A stretch of 64,000 bases of DNA, from assembly GCA_944387095.1 (NCBI GenBank), contig CALXDP010000009.1, forward strand, positions 22,323 to 86,322, read 5' to 3'. Source of the stretch: an uncultured Oscillospiraceae bacterium. GTDB taxonomy: Bacteria; Bacillota; Clostridia; Oscillospirales; Oscillospiraceae. Under the pieces are notes generated by a model. It saw nothing but the letters and a program-made list of their open reading frames with translations, did not search any database and was not told the DNA's origin. Positions 8,040 to 15,996 of this stretch are shown here, piece after piece; the stretch's first letter is position 1, and every line of letters starts with the position of its first letter. The translations under genes and the position numbers were made by a program.

Positions 8040-8053
8040 GTCCATATATGGAC
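8040..8053. promoter_or_regulatory. Operator copy 1 (GTCCATATATGGAC)
   Basis: This perfect 14-bp palindrome lies downstream of the -10, around the expected transcript start of the minus-strand gene. An identical copy begins 33 bp away, about three helical turns, so both would be on the same DNA face. Confidence 0.75.
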
Positions 8054-8063
8054 CTTTGTTGTC

Positions 8064-8093
8064 ATTATAGTTGTCCATATATGGACTTGTCAA
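8064..8093 (-). promoter_or_regulatory. Consensus promoter with operator copy 2 in the spacer
   Basis: On the minus strand TTGACA (8093-8088) is separated by 18 nt from TATAAT (8069-8064). The second GTCCATATATGGAC palindrome (8073-8086) fills the spacer, so binding there should block RNA polymerase. Confidence 0.8.
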
Positions 8094-8107
8094 GGGGTGT
8101 TTGCAAA

Positions 8108-8380
8108 TTGTCTGCTTTTACAGAACGTCTATCAAACTTAAGACAGTTAAACAAACTAAGTCAACAGGCTTTTGCAAAAGAAATTGGCATTGCCTTTCGC
8201 ACCTATCGACGCTATGAAAGCGGGGAGACAGAACCGACATTGTCTTCCTTAATTGCAATCTGTGATTACTTTCATGTCTCCCTGGACTACCTGGCCGGAC
8301 GCACCGACGACCCGGCCCCGCCGGGGACGCAGCCGCCCTTGGGACCGTCGCCCGGCCTGCTCCGGGGGGAGGACCAATAA
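8108..8380 (+). CDS. XRE-family helix-turn-helix regulator
   Basis: This 90-residue regulator has a Cro/CI-type helix-turn-helix spanning about residues 5-60 (LSQQAFAKEIGI... TYRRYESGETEPTL). A Pro-rich tail of about 30 residues follows. The TTG at 8108 is chosen because AAGGGG lies 10 nt upstream. An ATG at 8081 would have no ribosome binding site and lies inside the operator. The twin operators in the divergent gap are its likely binding sites, implying control of the neighbour and perhaps of itself. Local base use is slightly AT-richer than in the neighbours. Confidence 0.75.
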   Translation: MSAFTERLSNLRQLNKLSQQAFAKEIGIAFRTYRRYESGETEPTLSSLIAICDYFHVSLDYLAGRTDDPAPPGTQPPLGPSPGLLRGEDQ

Positions 8381-8447
8381 AGTTCAACCTGTCCCGGCAT
8401 CTACCGGGAAACGGAACCCTTCCGTATCCTGAGAAAGAGAGATTGCT

Positions 8448-8882
8448 ATGAAAAAATTTGTCAAGGAATTCCGGGAATTTATCAATAAGGGCAACGTCCT
8501 TGGGCTGGCGGTGGGCGTCATCATCGGCGGCGCCTTTTCCACCATCACCACCTCCTTGACCAACGACATCATCATGCCCATCGTATCCATCTTCCTGGGG
8601 GGCGTGGACTTCTCCTCCATGAACGTCACCCTGCCCACCTTCTACCCGCTGGCGGAGGACGCGGCCCCCAACACCTTGAACTACGGCAGCTTCCTCTCCG
8701 CCGTCATCAACTTCTTCATCCTCGCCCTGGTGGTATTCCTCATCGTCAAGGCGGTGAACAAGGCCATGTCCCTGGCAAAAAAGGAAGAGGAAAAAGCCCC
8801 TCCCGCCCCGCCGGAACCCTCCAACGAGGAAAAGCTGCTCATGGAGATCCGGGACCTGCTGAAAGAGCGGAACAACCGCTGA
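8448..8882 (+). CDS. mscL: Large-conductance mechanosensitive channel MscL
   Basis: This 144-residue channel protein opens under membrane tension to release solutes in hypo-osmotic shock. The N-terminal MKKFVKEFREFINKGNVLGLAVGVIIG is the conserved amphipathic helix and first transmembrane segment. A periplasmic loop and a second helix (about 85-105) follow. A charged C-terminal helix (EEKLLMEIRDLL) completes the family pattern. GAGAAAGAGAG serves as the ribosome binding site. Confidence 0.96.
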   Translation: MKKFVKEFREFINKGNVLGLAVGVIIGGAFSTITTSLTNDIIMPIVSIFLGGVDFSSMNVTLPTFYPLAEDAAPNTLNYGSFLSAVINFFILALVVFLIVKAVNKAMSLAKKEEEKAPPAPPEPSNEEKLLMEIRDLLKERNNR

Positions 8883-8906
8883 CCACTCCGTGTCAAGGAG
8901 GTTATC

Positions 8907-9251
8907 ATGGCCGATTCAGAACGCAATCAGGAGCAGTCCTCCTACACTCCCGCCTCCTTTGAGAAGCGGACGGCGGCCTGGATGGGCGTCGCCTATGCGC
9001 TGATGCTGCTGTTTCTCATTACCTTCTATATCTTTACCGGCAAGGAGATGCCGGGCACCTTTCCCCTGCTTCTCCTCCCGGTGGCTGTGGCCGGCATCGT
9101 CATTGCCATCTACCGGCAAAGCAAAGGCACCGCCCCCGGCGGCATTGTCCTCACGGTGATCATCGTGGCCCTCTGTCTGTCCGCCATAGTCTTTGGCCTG
9201 CTGCTGGGCGCCCCGGCGGTGGTGCATGCCATCCAGACCGCCTATGACTGA
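8907..9251 (+). CDS. Small integral membrane protein, unknown function
   Basis: This is a 114-residue protein with a polar N-terminus (about 1-20) and three predicted membrane helices at roughly 25-45, 50-70 and 80-103. I do not recognise a family. AAGGAGG precedes the ATG. It sits 24 bp after mscL and overlaps rsmG by 8 nt, so it is probably co-transcribed with both. Confidence 0.7.
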   Translation: MADSERNQEQSSYTPASFEKRTAAWMGVAYALMLLFLITFYIFTGKEMPGTFPLLLLPVAVAGIVIAIYRQSKGTAPGGIVLTVIIVALCLSAIVFGLLLGAPAVVHAIQTAYD

Positions 9252-9975
9252 GGCCATGGAAATGGAAGCCCTCATCGCCTCCGGACTGGAGGCGATGGGG
9301 TTGACGGGCAGCGTGCCCCAGAACGCTCCCGCCCTGCTGGCCCGGTATGGCTGTGCGCTGTTGGAGAAAAACCAGGTGATAAACCTCACCGCCATAACCG
9401 ATCCCCGGGACGTAGCCACCCTGCATATGCTGGACTGCGCTTCCCTGCTGGACTGCGCCCGCCTTCCGGGAAAAACCCTCATCGATGTGGGTACCGGGGC
9501 GGGTTTTCCCGGTATGGTGCTCAAACTGCTGACGCCAACCCTGTCCGTCACCCTGTTGGACAGCCTGCAAAAGCGTCTGGACTGGCTGGGATGCCTGGCC
9601 GCGAATTGGGGGCTGCCCGGTGTGACGCTTCTCCATGGCCGTGCAGAGGACGCCGGCCATGCTCCCGCCCTGCGGGAGCAGTTTGATTTCGCCACCGCCC
9701 GGGCGGTGGCGGATCTACGCCTGCTCAGTGAGCTGTGCCTGCCCTTCGTCAAGGTGGGGGGGCGGTTCCTGGCCATGAAAAGCGTGGACAGCGAGGAGGA
9801 GACCGCCGCCGCCCTCCCCGGGATCCAGCGCCTGGGCGGAACCCTCCTGGGGGTATATGATTACGCCCTTCCACATACCCAGGTGACCCATCGGGTGGTG
9901 GTGGTTGAAAAATGCCATCCCACCCCCCCTGTCTACCCCCGCCGCTGGGCTAAAATGCAAAAGCATCCTTTATAG
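9244..9975 (+). CDS. rsmG: 16S rRNA (guanine527-N7)-methyltransferase RsmG
   Basis: This 243-residue class I methyltransferase modifies G527 of 16S rRNA with S-adenosylmethionine. The SAM-binding motif DVGTGAGFPG and the LLDSLQKRL motif are visible. ATARAV and the C-terminal YPRRWAKMQKHPL also match the family. In B. subtilis rsmG precedes noc; here it is about 5.5 kb downstream of noc. The ATG at 9244 overlaps the stop of the preceding gene; ATGs at 9256 and 9262 are alternatives. Confidence 0.93.
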   Translation: MTEAMEMEALIASGLEAMGLTGSVPQNAPALLARYGCALLEKNQVINLTAITDPRDVATLHMLDCASLLDCARLPGKTLIDVGTGAGFPGMVLKLLTPTLSVTLLDSLQKRLDWLGCLAANWGLPGVTLLHGRAEDAGHAPALREQFDFATARAVADLRLLSELCLPFVKVGGRFLAMKSVDSEEETAAALPGIQRLGGTLLGVYDYALPHTQVTHRVVVVEKCHPTPPVYPRRWAKMQKHPL

Positions 9976-10087
9976 GAATTTCCCGTTTCTCCCCACCTTG
10001 GGATCCGCGCCGTGCCGCCGCATTTTGCTGTTGTATGTCGTATCTTTTGAGTTTCGTGTCTTTTGGATAATTTTGTTCATTTTTCTG

Positions 10088-10116
10088 TTGCCATCTTTGT
10101 ATATTTGTGATATGAT
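10088..10116 (+). promoter_or_regulatory. Promoter of the minD-like gene
   Basis: TTGCCA (10088-10093), a 17-nt spacer and TATGAT (10111-10116) lie in an AT-rich gap 28 bp before the gene. Confidence 0.65.
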
Positions 10117-10143
10117 TTTTTGTGTGTGGGAAGGAGGAGCCCT

Positions 10144-10878
10144 ATGGGAACCGCCATTATGGTAACATCGGGAAAGGGCGGCACCGGCAAGACCTCACTG
10201 ACCGCCGGGGTGGCCTCCTGTCTGGCCGCTCTGGGACACAGAGTGCTGTGCATCGATCTGGATATCGGTCTGCGCAATCTGGATATTGCGCTGGGTCTGG
10301 CGGACCGGGCGGTCATGGACTTCAGCGACGTCATGGCCCGCCGCTGTCCCCTCCTCACCGCTTCCATTGAGCACCCCGACATCCGGGGCCTGTATCTGCT
10401 CACCGCGCCGCTGTCCCTGGACGACCCGGATTCAGGTTCCTTTTGCACCCTGGTTGCGGACGCCAAGGACTGCTTCGATTTTGTTTTCATGGACTCCCCC
10501 GCCGGTTTGGGGGTGGGGTTTCAGTTGGCCATGGCGGCGGCAGACCGGGTGGTGGTGGTTTCTGCCACCGATCCCGCGGCCCTGCGGGATGCCCAGATGG
10601 CGGTGTCCCAGCTTGTGGGGCAGGTGGATCAGCTGCATCTGGTGATGAACCGGGTCCAGCCCAAGCTGATGGGCAAGCTGCGCACCTCCATTGACAACGC
10701 CATGGACGCCGCTGGCCTGCCTCTGCTGGGCGTGGTCCCGGAAGATCAAATGGTGACCATGGCCGCCGCCTCCGGCGTTCCACTGGTCCTCATGACATAC
10801 CAAGGCGCGGCGCCCGCCTATCTAAATATCGCGCGGCGGCTGTTGGGCCGCAGGGTGCCTCTGCTGCGCATCCGCTGA
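10144..10878 (+). CDS. MinD-like P-loop ATPase
   Basis: This 244-residue ATPase is of the ParA/MinD/FlhG superfamily. Walker A reads GKGGTGKTS, with Thr and Ser where MinD has Val and Thr. Walker B is FMDSPAGLG, close to the MinD form. The basic C-terminus (IARRLLGRRVPLLRIR) could be a membrane-targeting amphipathic helix. In other Clostridia minD lies near mgsA, which is the next gene here, so a division-site role is likely. No minC or minE is nearby. The start follows GGAAGGAGG. Confidence 0.8.
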   Translation: MGTAIMVTSGKGGTGKTSLTAGVASCLAALGHRVLCIDLDIGLRNLDIALGLADRAVMDFSDVMARRCPLLTASIEHPDIRGLYLLTAPLSLDDPDSGSFCTLVADAKDCFDFVFMDSPAGLGVGFQLAMAAADRVVVVSATDPAALRDAQMAVSQLVGQVDQLHLVMNRVQPKLMGKLRTSIDNAMDAAGLPLLGVVPEDQMVTMAAASGVPLVLMTYQGAAPAYLNIARRLLGRRVPLLRIR

Positions 10879-10908
10879 CTTTCGCAAACAGAAAGGATGA
10901 GTTTCCTC

Positions 10909-11322
10909 ATGAATATCGCACTGATGAGCCATGATAACAAGAAGGAGCTGATGGTGCAGTTCTGTATTGCCTACTGCGGCATCCTGGCCAAGCACACTGT
11001 GTGCTCCACCAACCGCACTGGCCGGCTGGTGGCGGAGGCCACCGGACTGCCTGTCCAGCTGTTTCTTTCTCACGCCCACGGCGGCAGCCAGCAGATCGGC
11101 GCCCGCATCGCCTATGACGAGATCGATATGGTGCTGTTTTTCAACGATCCCAACTCTGACGAGCTGGATCGGGACATGCGCTATATCACCAACCTGTGCG
11201 ACCAGCACAATGTCCCCTTCGCCACCAACGCCGCCACCGCGGAAATGCTCATCCACGGCCTGGCCCGGGGCGACTTGAGCTGGAGGGAACTGATCAAACC
11301 CAGCACACCGCTGAAGGTCTGA
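10909..11322 (+). CDS. mgsA: Methylglyoxal synthase
   Basis: This 137-residue enzyme converts dihydroxyacetone phosphate to methylglyoxal and phosphate, a bypass of lower glycolysis. It starts MNIALMSHDNKK and has the STNRTG phosphate-binding loop and the SHAHGGSQQIGA motif. FFNDPNSDE and the PFATNAATAE segment complete the pattern. The ATG at 10909 is preferred to 10897, because the latter lies on top of the AAAGGA ribosome binding site. Confidence 0.94.
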   Translation: MNIALMSHDNKKELMVQFCIAYCGILAKHTVCSTNRTGRLVAEATGLPVQLFLSHAHGGSQQIGARIAYDEIDMVLFFNDPNSDELDRDMRYITNLCDQHNVPFATNAATAEMLIHGLARGDLSWRELIKPSTPLKV

Positions 11323-11329
11323 TCGATTT

Positions 11330-11711
11330 TTCACCGCTGTGACGCCGGATGAGTAGCGTCCACACCGCCGGACAGAGAGAGTACAGGTGCGGAGCCGTTG
11401 TGAGCCGCGCGCTTGGACCGGAGCGAGCTTTCCAATCCAGGAATTGTGGAGCAATCCTGCTTGGCAAGCGGCTAAAGGAGAAGCGAGCGTCGCAAACAGG
11501 CGGACCCCGATGCCATGCTGAGAGTACTCACGGCAAGGAGGACGGGAAAGACGCCGGCGGAGCGGGCCCGGAGACGGGCGCGGTCCCCTTCCCGCAAACA
11601 AGAAGGCTTTGAGGGCGCGCACCGCGCGCCAAACGTGGGTGGCACCGCGAAGGATTGCCTGGGCAATGCTCTCGCCCCATGGATTTGGCTCATGGGGGGA
11701 GAGTATTTTTT
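11330..11711 (+). promoter_or_regulatory. T-box riboswitch leader upstream of hisS
   Basis: The conserved T-box sequence (GGGTGGCACCGCG) lies at about 11636-11649. The AGTA and CAGAGAG stem I motifs are at about 11350-11376. A terminator hairpin (stem 11669-11681 with 11691-11703, then Ts) precedes hisS. Aligned with the Ile leader at 57 kb, the specifier position reads GAC (11416-11418), an Asp codon. Uncharged tRNA would bind, favour the antiterminator and turn on hisS and aspS. Confidence 0.88.
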
Positions 11712-11773
11712 ATCCCCGGAAAAACAAATCCAATTTGCAATATCCTTTTATATTATCACAAGGAGTTATTATT

Positions 11774-13135
11774 ATGGCAAAACAGAAACCCCGCACCCTG
11801 TCCGGCTTCATGGAGCTGCTGCCGGAAAAGCAGGTGCAGTTTGACCGCATGGTGGAGCTGCTGCGCCGCTCCTACTCCCTCTATGGATTCACTCCTCTGG
11901 ACACTCCCATCATCGAGGCCAGCGAGGTGCTGCTGGCCAAAGGAGGCGGCGAGACAGAAAAGCAGATGTACCGCTTCACCAAGGGGGACACCGACCTGTC
12001 CCTGCGCTTCGACCTCACCGTCCCCCTGGCCAAGTATGTGGCTCTGCACTATGCCGACCTGTCCTTTCCCTTCCGCCGGTTCCAGATTGGCAAGGTCTAC
12101 CGGGGAGAGCGGGCCCAGCGGGGCCGGTTCCGGGAGTTTTACCAGGCGGACATCGACGTGATCGGGGACGGCAAACTGGACATCGTCAACGAGGCGGAGA
12201 TCCCCGCCATCATCTACAACACTTTCACGGCCCTGGGCCTGCGCCGGTTCCAGATCCGGGTGAACAACCGGAAAATTTTAAACGGCTTTTACGCCATGCT
12301 TGGTCTGACGGATAAGGCCGGGGACATCATGCGCACGGTGGACAAGCTGGACAAGATCGGCCCGGACAAGGTGAAGGCGCTGCTGACAGGGGAGGATATC
12401 GGCCTATCCGACGGACCGGCGGACGAGATCCTCAAATTCATCGCCATTCAGGGTGGCAACCAGGAGGTATTGGCCGCCCTGGAGGGCTACCGGGGCCGGA
12501 ACGAGGGGTTCGACCAGGGGCTGGACGAACTGGCCACCGTGGTGAAATACCTGTCCGCTTTTGGGGTGCCCGAGGACCACTTTGCCGTGGATCTCACCAT
12601 CGCCCGAGGGCTGGATTACTATACCGGCACCGTCTATGAGACCACCATGCTGGATCACCCGGAGATCGGCTCCATCTGCTCCGGGGGACGGTATGATAAC
12701 TTATCAGAATATTACACCGAAAAACAACTTCCCGGAGTGGGCATTTCCATTGGTTTAACCCGTCTGTTCTTCGTGCTGGAGGATCAGGGTTACCTGAATG
12801 GAGAGATGAACACTGCCCCCGCCGACACCCTCATCCTCCCCATGACCGGCGACCTGGCTCCCGCCATCGCCTTCGCCTCCCAGCTGCGCCAGGCGGGGGT
12901 GCGGACCCAGCTATACACCGAGCAAAAGAAATTCAAGCAGAAGATGAGCTACGCGGACAAGATCGGCGTACCCTATGTGGTGTTCTTGGGAGAGGACGAG
13001 ATCAAGGGGGGCGTGGTCTCCATCAAAGACATGGCCACCGGCCAGCAACAGACCCTGCCCCTGGACCAGGCCGCCAATCTGATTCGCAAAAAGATCGATG
13101 CTCAGGCAAGCCAAACACCCATTATTGACCCGTAA
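11774..13135 (+). CDS. hisS: Histidyl-tRNA synthetase
   Basis: This 453-residue class II synthetase charges tRNA-His. Motif 2 is the FQIGKVYRGERAQRGRFREF segment. The His-specific motif ARGLDYYTGTVYE and the CSGGRYDNL motif are present, with the anticodon-binding domain in the last 90 residues. AAGGAG precedes the ATG at 11774. It is the first gene after the T-box leader. The usual partner aspS is separated from it by an inserted nuclease gene. Confidence 0.96.
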   Translation: MAKQKPRTLSGFMELLPEKQVQFDRMVELLRRSYSLYGFTPLDTPIIEASEVLLAKGGGETEKQMYRFTKGDTDLSLRFDLTVPLAKYVALHYADLSFPFRRFQIGKVYRGERAQRGRFREFYQADIDVIGDGKLDIVNEAEIPAIIYNTFTALGLRRFQIRVNNRKILNGFYAMLGLTDKAGDIMRTVDKLDKIGPDKVKALLTGEDIGLSDGPADEILKFIAIQGGNQEVLAALEGYRGRNEGFDQGLDELATVVKYLSAFGVPEDHFAVDLTIARGLDYYTGTVYETTMLDHPEIGSICSGGRYDNLSEYYTEKQLPGVGISIGLTRLFFVLEDQGYLNGEMNTAPADTLILPMTGDLAPAIAFASQLRQAGVRTQLYTEQKKFKQKMSYADKIGVPYVVFLGEDEIKGGVVSIKDMATGQQQTLPLDQAANLIRKKIDAQASQTPIIDP

Positions 13136-13208
13136 TCACCGATCCTTAAATGAGAAGCATGGATTGGTTCCAAGCGTATCTAGGCTTTCGTTGAAATGAG
13201 GTGCCTCC

Positions 13209-14123
13209 TTGTCAATTCCAAAATATGATGCCATGTATCTTTCTCTTTTGAAATCCTTATCTGACCAAGCCATACACACAAACAAACAGATCGGAGAGTT
13301 TATTGCCTCTGACCTGCATGTTTCTGCTGATGAACGTCAACAACAGACGCTGAACAGTGGGAAAAATATGTTTTATGACCGGGTAAACTGGGCATGTACC
13401 TATTTAAAAAAAGCCGGTCTGATTGAAAGTGTGAAACGAGGTCACTATCGCATCACGGAGGAAGGACTTCGGGTTCTCTCCTCGCCTCCCATAAGTTTCG
13501 ATAATGATTTTCTCTGTCAATACCCCTCTTTCCTTGCCTTCTACCAGCGTTCCATTCCCGACAAACAAAAGCAACTTACAAATCAAATAGATTATAATGA
13601 GACACCCAGTGATTTGATTGATCATGCCCTTTCTTCTATCAACCAGAATCTTGCGGATGAACTTATGGTAGAGATTATGAGGAAAGACGCCTTTTTCTTT
13701 GAAAACCTTGTCATTAAGCTGCTTCTTAAAATGGGCTATGGCGGCTCAGCTTCTGACTCCGGCTTTATAACCCAGAAATCAAATGATGGGGGCATTGACG
13801 GAATCATTCGTGAGGACAAGCTTGGTTTTGATCAAATCTACATTCAAGCGAAACGCTGGGATCCTGAAACATCCATTGGCCGGCCTGAAATTCAAAAGTT
13901 TTCCGGGGCGCTGCGAGATGAAGGCGCTTCAAAAGGATTGTTTATTACAACCGCCAAATTTTCTGACGGTGCGAAAGCCTCCGCAAACAAGCAACACATT
14001 GTTCTCGTAGACGGGGATAGACTTACCAAGCTAATGATTGAATACAATCTTGGTGTTTCCCCCATTGCTACCTATGAAGTCAAGTCAATCGATTCTGACT
14101 TTTTCTCCGATGATTCTGATTGA
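13209..14123 (+). CDS. Mrr-family restriction endonuclease-like protein
   Basis: This 304-residue protein has an N-terminal winged-helix domain (about 1-95, Mrr_N type). A C-terminal Mrr catalytic domain follows, with the nuclease core GGIDG (Asp197) and YIQAKRW (Gln213, Lys215) of the PD-(D/E)XK fold. Mrr proteins cut modified DNA without a partner methylase. The TTG at 13209 is preceded by GAGGTG. The gene is clearly AT-richer than hisS and aspS, between which it sits with small gaps and no terminator I can see. This suggests horizontal insertion into the operon. Confidence 0.88.
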   Translation: MSIPKYDAMYLSLLKSLSDQAIHTNKQIGEFIASDLHVSADERQQQTLNSGKNMFYDRVNWACTYLKKAGLIESVKRGHYRITEEGLRVLSSPPISFDNDFLCQYPSFLAFYQRSIPDKQKQLTNQIDYNETPSDLIDHALSSINQNLADELMVEIMRKDAFFFENLVIKLLLKMGYGGSASDSGFITQKSNDGGIDGIIREDKLGFDQIYIQAKRWDPETSIGRPEIQKFSGALRDEGASKGLFITTAKFSDGAKASANKQHIVLVDGDRLTKLMIEYNLGVSPIATYEVKSIDSDFFSDDSD

Positions 14124-14169
14124 TATTTGTAATCTTCTGTTCTAATAATACAATTTGGAGTTGATTATC

Positions 14170-15948
14170 ATGGTTCAATCACGCACCCACACCTGCGGCC
14201 AGCTCCGGCTGGAGCACGCGGGACAGACCGTCACCCTGGCCGGCTTCCTGGAGAACATCCGGGAGGTGGGTCAGAACCTGGCCTTCGTGGTCCTGCGGGA
14301 CTTTTACGGCGTCACTCAGGTGGTGCTGGAGACAGAAGAAATGATGGCCGCGGTAAAGGGACTCAACAAGGAGTCCACCATCCAGGTCACCGGGCTGGTG
14401 CGGGAGCGGGACAGCAAAAACCCCAAACTGCCCACCGGTGACATTGAGGTAGTTCCAACCCAGATCAAGGTGCTGGGCCGCTGCCGCCACAACGAGCTGC
14501 CCTTCCCCATCAACCGCAGCCGGGAGGCGGACGAGACCCAGCGGCTGAAGTACCGCTACCTGGACCTGCGCAACCCCGAAGTGAAGGGTAACATCATCCT
14601 GCGGTGCAATGTGGTGGCCGCCCTCCGGGCCGCCATGCTGGAAGAGGGCTTTTTGGAGATCACCACCCCTATCCTCACCGCCTCCTCTCCGGAGGGGGCC
14701 CGGGACTACCTAGTACCCAGCCGGAAGCACCCCGGCAAGTTCTACGCCCTGCCCCAGGCCCCTCAGCAGTTCAAACAGCTGCTCATGGCCTCCGGCTTTG
14801 ACAAGTACTTCCAGATCGCCCCTTGCTTCCGGGACGAGGACGCCCGGGGAGACCGCTCCCCCGGCGAGTTCTACCAGCTGGACATGGAGATGGCCTTTGC
14901 CAGCCAGGACGACGTGTTCGCCGTGCTGGAGCGGGTGCTGCCCCCCATCTTCGCCAAGTACGGCACCTATCATGTGGCCTCTGAGGCCCCCTTCCGGCGT
15001 ATCCCCTTCCTGGAGGCCATGGACACCTATGGCTCGGACAAGCCCGACCTGCGCATCGACCTCACCCTCCAGGACGCCACCGCCCTGCTGTCCGGGTGCG
15101 GCTTTGGACCCTTTGAGGGCAATACCGTCAAGGCCATTGTGGTCACCGACTTCACCGGCACCCGCAAGCAGATCGACGCACTGTGCCATGAGGTGGAGGT
15201 CCAGTCCGGGGAAAAGGCCTACTGGTTCCGGTATGACGAGAATAGCGAGATCGTGGGCGGTATCGCCAAATTCGTCCAGCCCCTGAAAGAGCAGGCGGTC
15301 AGCGCCCTGGGCCTGACCCCCGGCTGCTTCGTGGGCCTCACCGCCGGCAAGCTGCTCACCGCCCAGAAAACCGCCGGCGTGCTGCGCTCCAAGCTGGGCA
15401 ATTTCTGCCCCGGCCACATGGACAAGGAGCGGTACGAGTTCTGCTGGATCGTGGACTTCCCCATGTACGAGATCGGCGAGGAGTCCGGCCAGCTGGAGTT
15501 CTGCCACAACCCCTTCTCCATGCCCAATGGCGGCCTGGAAATTTTGAGAAAGGCCGCTGCAGGGGAGATAGACCCCCTATCCATCACCGCCTACCAGTAC
15601 GATTTGGTGTGCAACGGGGTGGAGCTGTCCTCCGGCGCAGTGCGGAACCACGACCCGGAGATCATGCTGGAGGCCTTCCAGCTGGTACGGCTGGGGGAGG
15701 AGGATGTGAAGAGCAAGTTCCCCGCCATGTACAACGCCTTCACTTACGGCGCGCCACCTCACGCGGGCATCGCCCCCGGTGTGGACCGGATGGTGATGCT
15801 GCTGGCCGGGGAGGACTCCATTCGGGAGATTATCCCCTTCCCCATGAACAAGAACGCCCAAGATGTGATGATGGGCGCACCCTCCTCTGTGGATCCGAAA
15901 CAGTTGGACGAGCTGAACATTGCCTGCACCGCCAAAGAGGAAGAATAA
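14170..15948 (+). CDS. aspS: Aspartyl-tRNA synthetase
   Basis: This 592-residue class IIb synthetase has an N-terminal OB-fold anticodon-binding domain (about 1-110) and a catalytic core. It contains the bacterial GAD insertion, with FRDEDARGDRSPGEFYQLD as motif 2 and the GVDRMVMLLAG motif 3 near the end. It may be discriminating or non-discriminating (Asp or Asp/Asn); the sequence alone does not settle it. It would be co-transcribed with hisS through the inserted nuclease gene. It ends at a shared terminator with pcp. Confidence 0.96.
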   Translation: MVQSRTHTCGQLRLEHAGQTVTLAGFLENIREVGQNLAFVVLRDFYGVTQVVLETEEMMAAVKGLNKESTIQVTGLVRERDSKNPKLPTGDIEVVPTQIKVLGRCRHNELPFPINRSREADETQRLKYRYLDLRNPEVKGNIILRCNVVAALRAAMLEEGFLEITTPILTASSPEGARDYLVPSRKHPGKFYALPQAPQQFKQLLMASGFDKYFQIAPCFRDEDARGDRSPGEFYQLDMEMAFASQDDVFAVLERVLPPIFAKYGTYHVASEAPFRRIPFLEAMDTYGSDKPDLRIDLTLQDATALLSGCGFGPFEGNTVKAIVVTDFTGTRKQIDALCHEVEVQSGEKAYWFRYDENSEIVGGIAKFVQPLKEQAVSALGLTPGCFVGLTAGKLLTAQKTAGVLRSKLGNFCPGHMDKERYEFCWIVDFPMYEIGEESGQLEFCHNPFSMPNGGLEILRKAAAGEIDPLSITAYQYDLVCNGVELSSGAVRNHDPEIMLEAFQLVRLGEEDVKSKFPAMYNAFTYGAPPHAGIAPGVDRMVMLLAGEDSIREIIPFPMNKNAQDVMMGAPSSVDPKQLDELNIACTAKEEE

Positions 15949-15952
15949 TAAC

Positions 15953-15996
15953 GGAAGAAGAGGGGCGCTGACCCAGGTCAGCGCCCCTCTTCTTCC
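15953..15996. terminator. Bidirectional terminator, 21-bp perfect stem
   Basis: Arms 15953-15973 and 15976-15996 are exact inverted repeats separated by 2 nt. It terminates aspS and, from the other side, encodes the last codons and stop of pcp. Confidence 0.85.
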
